Positions 28,164 through 37,030 of a stretch of DNA of 37,030 nt are shown here, one piece after another (the first letter of the stretch is position 1; every line of letters begins with the position of its first letter). This DNA comes from Gallionella sp. (GTDB taxonomy: Bacteria > Pseudomonadota > Gammaproteobacteria > Burkholderiales > Gallionellaceae), in assembly GCA_030645775.1 (NCBI GenBank), contig JAUSLX010000057.1, forward strand, positions 1 to 37,030, read 5' to 3'. The notes beneath the pieces are model-generated. The model was given only the letters and a program-made list of their open reading frames with translations. It ran no database searches and was not told the DNA's origin. A program made the position numbers and the translations under genes.

Positions 28164-30007
28164 TGTACTCTTTGCTCAATACCATCAACACCCCTGAAGA
28201 TTTACGCAAGCTGACGCGCGAGAGACTGCCGCAGCTGGCTCAGGAATTGCGCGAGTTTCTGGTCGAGTCAGTCAGTAAAACCGGCGGGCATTTGTCTTCC
28301 AACCTCGGTACGGTTGAATTGACCATTGCCCTGCACTACATCTACGACACGCCGGAAGACAGGCTGGTGTGGGATGTGGGGCATCAGACCTACGCGCATA
28401 AAATTCTCACCGGACGACGTCAGGCGATGAACACCCTGCGCATGGCGGGCGGCATTGCCGGATTCCCCAAACGCGATGAAAGCCCTTACGATACCTTCGG
28501 TACCGGGCATTCCAGCACCTCGATTTCGGCGGCATTGGGTATGGCGGTGGCGGCGCAGCTGGCAGGCTCCGAGCGGCGAGCGGTGGCGATCATCGGCGAT
28601 GGTGCGATGACCGGCGGTATGGCGTTTGAGGCGCTCAACAACGCGGGGGCGATGGATGCCAATCTGCTGGTGATACTCAACGATAACGACATGTCCATCT
28701 CGCGACCGGTTGGCGCGCTGAACAATTATCTGGCACGTCTGATGTCGGGACGTTTTTATGCGGCGATGCGGCGCGGCAGCGAGAAGGTGCTCAAGGGCAT
28801 GCCGCCAGTGCTGGAATTCGCCAAGCGTGCCGAAGAACACGTTAAGGGGATGGTGACGCCGAGCACGATGTTCGAGGAGTTTGGTTTTAATTATATCGGC
28901 CCGGTCGACGGGCATGATCTGGATGCGCTGCTGGATACGCTGGGAAATATTCGGGAGCTCGAAGGCCCGCAGTTCCTGCATGTGGTCACGCAAAAGGGCA
29001 AGGGCTACGCGCTGGCGGAAGAAGACTGCCTGTTGTATCACGGCGTGAGCAAGTTCGACCGGGGTAACGGCATCGTGCAAAAGCAGGCCGGGAAACCCAC
29101 CTATACTCAAGTTTTCGGGCAATGGTTGTGCGATATCGCCGCTCAGGATCAACGTGTGGTCGGCATCACGCCCGCGATGTGTGATGGCTCAGGTATGCAA
29201 CAATTCGCAGAAAAATTCCCGGCGCGCTATTTCGATGTGGGCATCGCCGAGCAGCACGCGCTGACCTTCGCCGCAGGGCTGGCCTGTGATGGCTACAAGC
29301 CGGTGGTGGCCATCTATTCGACTTTTCTGCAACGCGCATACGACCAGCTGATCCACGATATCGCGATACAGAATCTGCCGGTGGTCCTGGCGATAGATCG
29401 CGGCGGGCTGGTGGGGGCGGATGGTGCGACCCATGCGGGCAGCTTTGATTTGTCTTATCTGCGTTGCATCCCGAATATGACCGTAATGACGCCCGGCGAC
29501 GAAAACGAATGCCGCCAGATGCTGTACACCGCAATCACGCTGGATACGCCGAGTGCGGTGCGTTATCCGCGCGGCATGGGGCCGGGCGTGACGGTATGCA
29601 GCGAAATGCAGGCCTTGCCGGTGGGCAAGGGAGAGTTGCGGCGCACCGGCAAGCGGGTGGCGATACTGGCTTTCGGTTCCATGCTGGCACCCGCTCTGCT
29701 GGCCGCCGAGCAGCTGGATGCGACTGTGGTGAACATGCGTTTCGTCAAGCCGCTGGATGCCGAGCTGGTATTGCGCATGGCGCGCGAGCATGAGTTGCTG
29801 GTTACGGTGGAAGAAAATACCGTACAGGGCGGGGCGGGCAGCGCGGTCGCGGAATGCCTGATGGAGTGCGGTATCGCGATACCGCTATTGCAACTGGGTT
29901 TGCCGGATAAATTCATCGAACAGGGTGAGCATGCGCAGATGCTGGCAGACTGCGGGCTGGATGCCGCCGGGCTGGTTGTTGCAATAAACAGCAAATTAAC
30001 CAAGTAA
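28163..30007 (+). CDS. dxs: 1-deoxy-D-xylulose-5-phosphate synthase
   Basis: [81 protein letters not shown]. Confidence 0.97.
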   Translation: MYSLLNTINTPEDLRKLTRERLPQLAQELREFLVESVSKTGGHLSSNLGTVELTIALHYIYDTPEDRLVWDVGHQTYAHKILTGRRQAMNTLRMAGGIAGFPKRDESPYDTFGTGHSSTSISAALGMAVAAQLAGSERRAVAIIGDGAMTGGMAFEALNNAGAMDANLLVILNDNDMSISRPVGALNNYLARLMSGRFYAAMRRGSEKVLKGMPPVLEFAKRAEEHVKGMVTPSTMFEEFGFNYIGPVDGHDLDALLDTLGNIRELEGPQFLHVVTQKGKGYALAEEDCLLYHGVSKFDRGNGIVQKQAGKPTYTQVFGQWLCDIAAQDQRVVGITPAMCDGSGMQQFAEKFPARYFDVGIAEQHALTFAAGLACDGYKPVVAIYSTFLQRAYDQLIHDIAIQNLPVVLAIDRGGLVGADGATHAGSFDLSYLRCIPNMTVMTPGDENECRQMLYTAITLDTPSAVRYPRGMGPGVTVCSEMQALPVGKGELRRTGKRVAILAFGSMLAPALLAAEQLDATVVNMRFVKPLDAELVLRMAREHELLVTVEENTVQGGAGSAVAECLMECGIAIPLLQLGLPDKFIEQGEHAQMLADCGLDAAGLVVAINSKLTK

Positions 30008-30008
30008 T

Positions 30009-30036
30009 CTTGTCGGGATTGGTTATAATCCCGCCT
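30009..30036. repeat. Degenerate copy of GTCGGGAT..ATCCCGAC palindrome at the folE2 promoter region
   Basis: CGGGATT (30014-30020), AATCCCG (30027-30033), 6-nt spacer; resembles 30911-30977; contains TATAAT at 30024-30029. Confidence 0.6.
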
Positions 30037-30062
30037 ACCCGTAATTTGATAGAAAGCACACC

Positions 30063-30860
30063 ATGAATACACATAAATCCATTGCCGATGTACAAAACTC
30101 GGCTGATTTGCGCCAGATAGCGATCAACCGGGTGGGTATCAAAGGCATTCGTCATCCTGTCAAGGTTCAGGATAAGAGCGTCGGCGTGCAGCACACCATA
30201 GCGACTTTTAACATGTATGTGCACCTGCCGCACAATTTCAAAGGCACACACATGTCGCGCTTTGTCGAGATACTCAATCGGCATGAACGTGAAATTTCCG
30301 TGGAATCATTTGAGAAAATCCTGCGCGAAATGGTGGTGTTGCTGGAAGCACAATCCGGCTATATCGAGATGAATTTTCCGTATTTCGTCAACAAGACCGC
30401 GCCCATATCCGGCGTGCAAAGCCTGCTCGATTATGATGTGACACTGATCGGGGAAATGAAAGACGGCGACGCGCATGTGACCATGAAGGTATTGGTGCCG
30501 GTGACCAGCCTGTGCCCCTGCTCGAAGAAGATTTCCGAGCGCGGCGCGCACAACCAGCGCTCACATGTGACCATCACCTTGCGCACCAACAGCTTCGTCT
30601 GGATTGAAGAGGTGGTGGATATCGCCGAGAAGCAGGCTTCGTGTGAGCTTTATGGTTTGCTGAAACGCCCCGATGAAAAATATGTTACCGAGCGCGCCTA
30701 TGACAACCCCAAGTTTGTCGAAGACATGGTGCGTGACGTGGCTGCGGTGCTCAATGCGGATGATCGTATCGATGCCTATATCATCGAATCGGAAAACTTT
30801 GAATCCATCCACAATCACTCGGCCTATGCGCTGATCGAACGGGATAAAACCAGGGATTAG
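30063..30860 (+). CDS. folE2: GTP cyclohydrolase FolE2
   Basis: [77 protein letters not shown]. Confidence 0.95.
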   Translation: MNTHKSIADVQNSADLRQIAINRVGIKGIRHPVKVQDKSVGVQHTIATFNMYVHLPHNFKGTHMSRFVEILNRHEREISVESFEKILREMVVLLEAQSGYIEMNFPYFVNKTAPISGVQSLLDYDVTLIGEMKDGDAHVTMKVLVPVTSLCPCSKKISERGAHNQRSHVTITLRTNSFVWIEEVVDIAEKQASCELYGLLKRPDEKYVTERAYDNPKFVEDMVRDVAAVLNADDRIDAYIIESENFESIHNHSAYALIERDKTRD

Positions 30861-30910
30861 TCACTTACAGGTTTAATGATGTCAAAACGTGACAAGATTT
30901 GTGTTTTTCG

Positions 30911-30977
30911 TAGGTCGGGATTTATCCCGACAAGACGTGTTGAATGAAGCAAAAACGCCGGGATAAATCCCGACAAG
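30911..30977. repeat. Inverted pair of GTCGGGATTTATCCCGAC-type palindromes
   Basis: taggtcgggatttatcccgacaag (from 30911) and gccgggataaatcccgacaag (30957-30977). Confidence 0.85.
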
Positions 30978-31065
30978 TTTGGTTCCGGCTTGTCCGGCTT
31001 AGGGGTTTATAAGCTGTGTCTCCTGAGCGGTTAACACGGCTACACAAGATTTATAAATACCGGCG

Positions 31066-31359
31066 GTGAATATCAATATCGACAATGCGGACGACAGCCC
31101 GGTTATAACCTGTGCTTCATGCAAGGCATGCTGTTGCCGGCTGGAAGTGATGCTGATGGGTGACGACAATGTCCCGCCCGAATTAACGGAACGGGATCGC
31201 TGGGGTGGGTGGATCATGGCGCGTCTCGACGACGGCTGGTGCTCGGCTCTGGACAGGCGCACCCTGCTGTGTACGATTTATGCGCACCGCCCGATGATCT
31301 GTCGTGAATATCAGGCGGGCGACAGCGATTGCATTGAAGAAAGACGCCTGCACAATTAA
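31066..31359 (+). CDS. YkgJ-family cysteine cluster protein
   Basis: CASCKACCCRLEVML...CSALDRRTLLCTIYAHRPMICREYQAGDSDC; GTG start likely. Confidence 0.85.
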   Translation: MNINIDNADDSPVITCASCKACCCRLEVMLMGDDNVPPELTERDRWGGWIMARLDDGWCSALDRRTLLCTIYAHRPMICREYQAGDSDCIEERRLHN

Positions 31360-31419
31360 CAAGGCATACACCTGCGCACGTTGGCACTTTACGGCGGCTC
31401 ATCCGGTATTTCTCAGGTT

Positions 31420-31737
31420 ATGGATATGACAAGTTTGCTTTTTATGCTGGCGTTAGCCGCGCTGGCCTGGTTCTGGTTCGACAGTTTACGTGCCCTTGAA
31501 GTCGCACGGAGCGGAGGGAAACAGGCCTGTAGTGACGCGCAAGTGCAGTTTCTTGACGACACGGTCGCCAGCATCGCACTGACACTGGCGCGCGACAAGT
31601 ACGGACGCCGTGTGCTGCGCCGTACCTATCGTTTTGAATTCAGTGAAACCGGCAACACCCGGCTTGAAGGGCAATTGATTCTGCTCGGCGATAAGATCGA
31701 GTCGGTCATGATGGAGCCTTACCAAATAGTGCCTTGA
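31420..31737 (+). CDS. DUF3301-like protein
   Basis: MDMTSLLFMLALAALAWFWFDSLRALEVARSGGKQACSDAQVQFLDDTVASIALTLARDKYGRRVLRRTYRFEFSETG. Confidence 0.8.
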   Translation: MDMTSLLFMLALAALAWFWFDSLRALEVARSGGKQACSDAQVQFLDDTVASIALTLARDKYGRRVLRRTYRFEFSETGNTRLEGQLILLGDKIESVMMEPYQIVP

Positions 31738-31748
31738 ACAGGGGCGAC

Positions 31749-32048
31749 TCAGGCCTTGATATTCAGCAGCGTTCCCAGCATGGCGTTGTTGGTCTTGAAT
31801 ACCGACAGATTGGCCAGATAGCTGTTTTTGGCTTGCAATTGCTGCACCATATCCGTTTCCAGTTCGACACTGCTGCCAGCGCTCTCGCTGATCCGCGCAA
31901 GCGTGCCGCCTTCAGTTACCGTACTTTGCAACACTTCCTGACGCTTAAACCCCTGAGTATTGAAATTGGCGATATTGTGCGCAGACGCTTGCAAGCGAGT
32001 TTGCGCTGCATTCATGCCGGAGAGCGCAATGGATGAAATAACGTTCAT
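31749..32048 (-). CDS. Flagellar basal-body rod/hook-like short protein
   Basis: N-term SSIALSGMNAAQTRLQASAHNIANFNTQGFKRQ; C-term LETDMVQQLQAKNSYLANLSVFKTNNAMLGTLLNI; middle domain absent. Confidence 0.75.
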   Translation of the reverse strand: MNVISSIALSGMNAAQTRLQASAHNIANFNTQGFKRQEVLQSTVTEGGTLARISESAGSSVELETDMVQQLQAKNSYLANLSVFKTNNAMLGTLLNIKA

Positions 32049-32166
32049 ATTCGTATTTGGAAACTGTTCGATTGAAGTGGGCAGTATATAGGATGGCATG
32101 ATTCGGATGTTGCCAGTCTCATTAATCTATTTTGTTCGTATTTTCGTGTGCTAAGGTATCCCTGTT

Positions 32167-33009
32167 TTATTCGCTTTCCAGTTTGTCGGAAGGTGTGAAT
32201 GACCAAGTGCGGGTGATGGTCAGGATGTCCACGTCTTTGGTGATGCTGGGGGGGAGCGGGGAAAAAGGCCCGGCGAGTTTGACGATGCGCATCGCTGCCG
32301 CATCCAGAATGCGATGCCCGGAAGAACGGCTGACTTCGATGTTTTCGATGCTGCCATCCGCATTGATTGAGACGCTGAGCTGTAATTTTCCATAAAGTTG
32401 TTCGCGCCGTGCCTGTTCCGGGTAGTTCAGGTTGCCGATGCGTTCCACCTTGACGCGCCAGTCCTCAATATATTGCGCAAAACGGTATTCCTGGGTGCGT
32501 GCGCCAATAAATTTCCGGCGCGGAAGTTTTTGATAAAAATCATTGTTTTTATTGATCTGTGCTTCCAGTCGGGCTATTTCCAGGCTGCGCTGTACCAGAT
32601 CGTCGGCGGTGTCACCGTTTTGCTGTTTTTTGGGTTGCGGTTGATCCAACTGGTAACTGCTCTTCAGCGCGGTCAGCACGCGTTTGGATTCTTCTTCCAG
32701 ATGCGCAACTTGCCTGTTAGCTTGCTCAGGGGTGATCCGGCTGTAGTCGTCGCTATTCAGCATGCTCTTGGCCTGACGGTCTTGTTCTGTATTGCCGCCG
32801 CCGTCCAGATTGGCCTGCGCCAGTGCGTCGGCCTGGAGAGGGCGGGATTTCGACTTGCTGTTGACCAGCACTACATGCAGCGGTTGCATGATGTCCGCCG
32901 CACTGCGCGGCTCGGGCAATACCAGTGTAACGCCAAACATGGCGAAGCCATGTACTGCAATGGAAAAAGCCATCGCCAGTGAAATGCCCGATTTCAGCGT
33001 GTCTAGCAA
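32167..33009 (-). CDS. TonB-like energy transducer
   Basis: N-terminal TM; C-terminal YIEDWRVKVERIGNLNYPEQARREQLYGKLQLSVSINADGSIENIEVSRSSGHRILDAAAMRIVKLAGPFSPLP. Confidence 0.88.
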   Translation of the reverse strand: MLDTLKSGISLAMAFSIAVHGFAMFGVTLVLPEPRSAADIMQPLHVVLVNSKSKSRPLQADALAQANLDGGGNTEQDRQAKSMLNSDDYSRITPEQANRQVAHLEEESKRVLTALKSSYQLDQPQPKKQQNGDTADDLVQRSLEIARLEAQINKNNDFYQKLPRRKFIGARTQEYRFAQYIEDWRVKVERIGNLNYPEQARREQLYGKLQLSVSINADGSIENIEVSRSSGHRILDAAAMRIVKLAGPFSPLPPSITKDVDILTITRTWSFTPSDKLESE

Positions 33010-34976
33010 GTAGTTTCCCCGACGGCGGCCACCGTCGTTTCAACGGCTCCGCTCGTCTCGGCAGATGTTTGTTCCACTTCCGCAGCTTCCTCGGCATCTT
33101 CTTCGGTTTCGATGCCATCGCCGGTGGCGAGTGTGGCGACATAGCGTGTCAACACGGATAAATCAAGCAGGTCGATTCCGGTGACGGCGAGCTGCACGCG
33201 GGTATGGGCAGGCAGTTGTTCCGGCAGAGACGGCGCACGAAATACCAGCGGAATCTCGGTCATTTTCACCAGATTTTCGCGGATAACAGTGGCCGTAATG
33301 AGCAGGGGCGATTCATGAATCGCCTGCTCCTGTTGCAGCCAGCGCAAACACCAGTAACGCTCCATGTTGCGCTGGAAATCGTTATAAATGCCATACATGG
33401 TGTCGAAGTCGCGCAGGATGGTGTACAGCCCGGTGTCGTTCTTCGGATATGGCGCTTCCTTGTCATGCAGCATGGCGATGATCTGGCGCTGATTCACCAT
33501 GTCCACATAGCGGCGCAGCGGTGAACTGGACCACATATATTGCTCCACGCCCAGCCCCTGATGGGGCGCTGCAACGGTACTCATCCTGACCTTGCCGCCC
33601 TGCTGGGTGCGGTAGATGCCGGGAAAACCATGCTCTGCAAGATGCTTGCCCCATTCGCAATTAACCAGAATCATCAACTCGGACACGACCTTGTCGATTG
33701 GCGAGCCGCGTCTGCGGTTAGTGATGCTGACGTGATTGTTATCGATGTGGAAGTTGTAGTCCACCTGAGTGTTGTTGTCCGCCTTGCCCCGAGCGGATTC
33801 CATCTTCTGAACCAGATGCCAGAGCAGGGTCAACTCATTGGCATAAGGGTAGTCGAGCTTTCCTTCGGCCAGCGTTGCTTCGTTGAACAGCGGTTCCAGC
33901 GTGTCATGGCGCAGATTGGCCGCAATATGCACGCGTTCGACGCGGCTCTCATAGTTGAGTATGGCCAGCGTGTCTGCCTCGACTTCGATATACATCGACA
34001 GAGCGGGGCAGACGCGGTCAGCTGTCAGCGTGAAAGCTTCTACCACGCTGTCCGGCAGCATGGTGATTTTTCCGCCCGGCATATACACCGTGGAAAGCCG
34101 TGAGGCGGCGAGTTTGTCGCCCTCCGAATCGCGCGGCATGCCCAGCGCGGGCGCGGCTATATGTACGCCGATACGCCAGTTGTCGTTAGTTTGTTTTTCC
34201 ACCGAGAAGGCATCGTCGATTTCCGTCGTGGCTGCATCGTCTATGCTGAAGGCATTACTCGCTCCCATGGGCAATTCGTCCCAGGCGCTCAATGCTATGG
34301 GTGGAAAGCCGATGCCTTTGGGGAAATTCTCAAACAGAAATTTTTGCAGATGGTAATCCTGCGTGGAAGGCAGTGCGCCGCAACGGTGTAACAGGTGCAC
34401 GGCGGAAATATGCGTGGCGGCACAGGCGGCTTCCAGCGCCTTGACTTCGAGGGTGTTGCGATCCGGGTTGTAGAGCAGTGGGTTGATGTGAGCGGCGAAC
34501 TCGGCGGGCAATTCGAAATTGATGAGCTGTTCCGTATAACGTGTTTGCAGTTCCAGCGCCAGACGTTTTTTTTCGGCGCCCGCGAGGGCCGCTTTCAGTA
34601 TTTCCGGCGGCGCGGCGCGATAGCGGCCTTTGCCTTTCTTGTGGAAATAGACCGGCGCACCCTGCAGGCGTATCAGTGCGGCAGCCGCTTCCAGCGAACT
34701 CGGCTTGTGCCCGTAATATTCCGTGGCGATTTGTTCGAAGCCAAATTCTTCCGGCGGGCAGCATTCCCACAGGAATTCCACCTCGATGTCGGCTGCCAGT
34801 GCCTCGGCCTGAGGGATAAAGTCTGCCATCTCCGGTTGGGTGAAGTGCAGCATCACGTTGGCCGCCTTGATCTTGCTGCGTTTGCCGGACAGACTTTCGA
34901 TCTGTAGCGAGGTAGTATTGTCGGTCATGATGCTGCCGACCTTAAAACTGCCGTCTTCTTCGTAAAGGATATTCAT
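33003..34976 (-). CDS. RNB-domain exoribonuclease (RNase II family)
   Basis: AFSIDDAATTEIDDAFSVEKQTNDNWRIGVHIAAPA, YMPGGKITMLPDSVVEAFTL, MWSSSPLRRYVDMVNQRQI. Confidence 0.92.
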   Translation of the reverse strand: MNILYEEDGSFKVGSIMTDNTTSLQIESLSGKRSKIKAANVMLHFTQPEMADFIPQAEALAADIEVEFLWECCPPEEFGFEQIATEYYGHKPSSLEAAAALIRLQGAPVYFHKKGKGRYRAAPPEILKAALAGAEKKRLALELQTRYTEQLINFELPAEFAAHINPLLYNPDRNTLEVKALEAACAATHISAVHLLHRCGALPSTQDYHLQKFLFENFPKGIGFPPIALSAWDELPMGASNAFSIDDAATTEIDDAFSVEKQTNDNWRIGVHIAAPALGMPRDSEGDKLAASRLSTVYMPGGKITMLPDSVVEAFTLTADRVCPALSMYIEVEADTLAILNYESRVERVHIAANLRHDTLEPLFNEATLAEGKLDYPYANELTLLWHLVQKMESARGKADNNTQVDYNFHIDNNHVSITNRRRGSPIDKVVSELMILVNCEWGKHLAEHGFPGIYRTQQGGKVRMSTVAAPHQGLGVEQYMWSSSPLRRYVDMVNQRQIIAMLHDKEAPYPKNDTGLYTILRDFDTMYGIYNDFQRNMERYWCLRWLQQEQAIHESPLLITATVIRENLVKMTEIPLVFRAPSLPEQLPAHTRVQLAVTGIDLLDLSVLTRYVATLATGDGIETEEDAEEAAEVEQTSAETSGAVETTVAAVGETTC

Positions 34977-35060
34977 GGATGCGTGCGAAAAAAATTGGCA
35001 CGAATTATAACAGTTCAGCCTCGTCGGCGTGGTTTGCCACGGCCAACAAAAAAGCACAAT

Positions 35061-35084
35061 AAAAAAGCCGACTTGCATCGGCTT
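35061..35084 (-). terminator. Rho-independent terminator of the cytochrome c gene
   Basis: Minus strand AAGCCGATGCAAGTCGGCTTTTTT. Confidence 0.8.
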
Positions 35085-35104
35085 GTTGTGAGGCGGGAAC
35101 AGTC

Positions 35105-35425
35105 TTACTTCTGGCTCAGTACCCATTTCACGAGTGTCTTGATGCTCTCGTCACTGACTGACTGTGGTGTGGGAGGCATAGGCATGCCGCCGAAAGAGCC
35201 CTTTCCACCATTGCGCACCTTGGCTTCCATTTTGGCCTGAGCGTCCTTGTCGTCCTTGTACTTGGCGGCGACATCTTTCATGGATGGGCCGACAGATTTG
35301 CTGGCTACAGCATGGCAGGCGGCGCAATTGCTTTTCTTGAATAGTGCTTCGCCGTCATCCGCTGCAAAGGCGGAGGCGGAAACAGACAGGGCAGCGGTTA
35401 AAGCGATGACATAACGAAGTTTCAT
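35105..35425 (-). CDS. c-type cytochrome (class I, c551/c5-like)
   Basis: Signal peptide MKLRYVIALTAALSVSASAFA; CAACH heme motif; GGMPMPPTPQSVSDESIKTLVKWVLSQK. Confidence 0.93.
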   Translation of the reverse strand: MKLRYVIALTAALSVSASAFAADDGEALFKKSNCAACHAVASKSVGPSMKDVAAKYKDDKDAQAKMEAKVRNGGKGSFGGMPMPPTPQSVSDESIKTLVKWVLSQK

Positions 35426-35565
35426 AACGGTCTCCCATGGTAAAAAAACAATGTGCGAATTGTACACTTAACAATCTTTTAATAAAGCTGCGCGCCACAT
35501 AGATGCCGACATAGACCCCTTATCCTGTGCATGGTTCCGTGAATGACACGCAACAAGGCTTGGCG

Positions 35566-36000
35566 CTAACCTGAGAAAAGTTGCCACCAGCGCCTCCGGT
35601 TGTTGGGCACAGGCGCGTGAATCTCGACGGGCGAAGGCTGCGCGATGCTGAGTATCCAACGCGGCGGCGTGGGGGTGGCGTTGTGACTGCATGAAGAACC
35701 CAGCGTGCACGGGTCATAGACTTTGATTAACGTGGGGCGCTCGACATGGTCAACATAGACTATGCCGCAGTAGTGGTAGTCATGTTCATGCCGTAACAGC
35801 GTGTTCAGTGCATCAATGCGGACGGTGAGTTCATCGCCGTTCAGCGGTGTGACGGGCAGGGTTTCTCCCACCTGATAGAAGAACCACGGGTTTCCTTTGA
35901 CGTGTTCCCACAGCACATCCAGTTGCTGCCATTGCAGGATGCCGTAGAAAGTTCCTTTCAGGCGAGTATGAAAAACTTCTGCAGCGAGGTCATCCATCAT
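35566..36000 (-). CDS. Hypothetical protein
   Basis: 144-aa ORF, globular composition, C-rich segment DPCTLGSSCSHN; starts with ATGA overlap with the upstream ORF. Confidence 0.65.
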   Translation of the reverse strand: MMDDLAAEVFHTRLKGTFYGILQWQQLDVLWEHVKGNPWFFYQVGETLPVTPLNGDELTVRIDALNTLLRHEHDYHYCGIVYVDHVERPTLIKVYDPCTLGSSCSHNATPTPPRWILSIAQPSPVEIHAPVPNNRRRWWQLFSG

Positions 36001-36689
36001 ATTCCCAGCGAAATTCTGGCATGGAAGGGTGTATTCGTTTCAACCGGATTCGTTTCAACCGGATTGGTTTCCGTGCCGGATAGTCGTCGTGATGTATCCG
36101 GCCGTTTGCTATGCGCCACAAACCAGCCCAGCCAGGCCGCCCAATTGGGTCTTTCTGAGTGAGAGGCAGGCTGCACAGCTTGCTCAACCCCTGTTCGTCT
36201 GTTGTCGATGCGGTGACTGCCTGTGTCGTCTGGCGCTATCGAGCGGTTGCGTCGCCCGGTATTCGCACTACCTTCGTTCCGATGGACGCTTGCCGTCTGC
36301 GGTTCTCCGGGGGTGTCGCGTTCCTGGTTTGCATGCTCTGTCCTTTCCTGTTCACCAAGATGGTGCAGGTAATTTGTCAAGTGGGGTGTTTCGGTTGTGG
36401 GTGGGGGGGCTATCGGAGCGTGGTGCAACCCCAACGGCATCCTGCCATTTTCTATGGAACGACTGGTTGTATCATCGGGTGATGTCGCGTTGTTACGTCG
36501 CCCGGCCTTACTCTTGCTCCGATCACTGCCTGGCTGTCGCGGTTCTACGGGTACGGGGCGTTTATGCCGCGCGTTTTCCGACAACACCTGTTCACCTGCC
36601 ACAGGAGACTGTGGTTTTGTGAGGGGTGGTTGTTTTACCTGCTCGTCAATTTTGTGCAGGTAAACCGACCAGTAAGGTGTTCTGTGCAT
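35997..36689 (-). CDS. Hypothetical repeat-containing, probably disordered protein
   Basis: Internal duplication: YLHKIDEQ...AGRRNNATSPDDTTSRSIENGRM and YLHHLGEQ...TGRRNRSIAPDDTGSHRIDNRRT; stop overlaps next start (ATGA). Confidence 0.55.
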   Translation of the reverse strand: MHRTPYWSVYLHKIDEQVKQPPLTKPQSPVAGEQVLSENARHKRPVPVEPRQPGSDRSKSKAGRRNNATSPDDTTSRSIENGRMPLGLHHAPIAPPPTTETPHLTNYLHHLGEQERTEHANQERDTPGEPQTASVHRNEGSANTGRRNRSIAPDDTGSHRIDNRRTGVEQAVQPASHSERPNWAAWLGWFVAHSKRPDTSRRLSGTETNPVETNPVETNTPFHARISLGI

Positions 36690-36890
36690 AAGAAATAAGG
36701 AAGATACACTCAGATTCGGACTACCGATAATTCTAAACGGAATATATAGATATATCTATGCCTAGGCCTATGTTTGCGGGGGGATTATTTTCATAATTCT
36801 GGACAACCATAAATCCAACGCCTAAACTCGCCAATGTTCGTTAACGGGTTGAGTTCATCAAGCGTTTCCTGCTAGATGTATGGCTTGGCG

Positions 36891-37030
36891 TGTTGACGCC
36901 GACCGAATAGTGACCCAGTGTGCCGATTGAATATTGACCCAGGACAGGCTGCTGTTTTTAGGGACAGCAACTGTGGATAAGTGTACCAAGAACTGGTTTT
37001 TGAAGTTCACTTTTTCCCATTTTTTTGCAA
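36891..37030. mobile_element. Probable terminal region of an IS21-like element, truncated by window
   Basis: tgttgacgcc followed by direct repeats gaccgaatagtgacccag and gattgaatattgacccag, like IS21-family multiple terminal repeats. Confidence 0.45.

Noticed and set aside
28268-29152. 294-aa minus-strand ORF
   Set aside because: Antisense to dxs, no family features.
36029-36622. 197-aa plus-strand ORF
   Set aside because: Antisense to 35997-36689. The minus-strand frame is favoured by the ATGA overlap with the next gene, although coding status there is itself uncertain.

Overview
The window looks like a betaproteobacterial chromosome segment (Gallionella/Sideroxydans/Nitrosomonas-like gene order; this is inference, no search was run). 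Positions 1-4330 are accessory. They hold the 3' part of a type III restriction (Res-like) helicase/nuclease, an orphan BrnA-type antitoxin, a RelE/HigB-HigA-type toxin-antitoxin pair, and a debris field of gene-tail fragments (two GatB-like C-terminal tails, a second copy of the mnmA 3' end, the head of a REP-associated Y1 transposase and a long imperfect palindrome). From about 4365 on the genes are mostly core: mnmA, nudJ, tRNA-Leu(CAA), queA-tgt-yajC-secD-secF, a DedA protein, a glycine-zipper envelope protein, pstB/A/C/S, a divergent pyruvate-kinase-like protein, a metallophosphoesterase, OlsB-like and OlsA-like acyltransferases, a CBS-GGDEF protein, rpmB-rpmG, a lipoprotein, a STAS-like protein, an EamA transporter, a Rieske oxygenase, xseB-ispA-dxs, folE2, small conserved proteins, a TonB-like protein, an RNB exonuclease and a cytochrome c. 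The right end carries a repeat-rich hypothetical gene pair and what looks like the edge of an IS21-like element. The most interesting signals are: (1) a putative phosphate-stress/membrane-remodelling block with a PHO box before pstS, ornithine-lipid-type acyltransferases, a GGDEF regulator, and an unlisted 46-aa membrane microprotein overlapping olsB by ATGA; (2) the gene-tail debris around the toxin-antitoxin genes; (3) several palindromic repeat families, one of which appears to form part of the folE2 promoter region.
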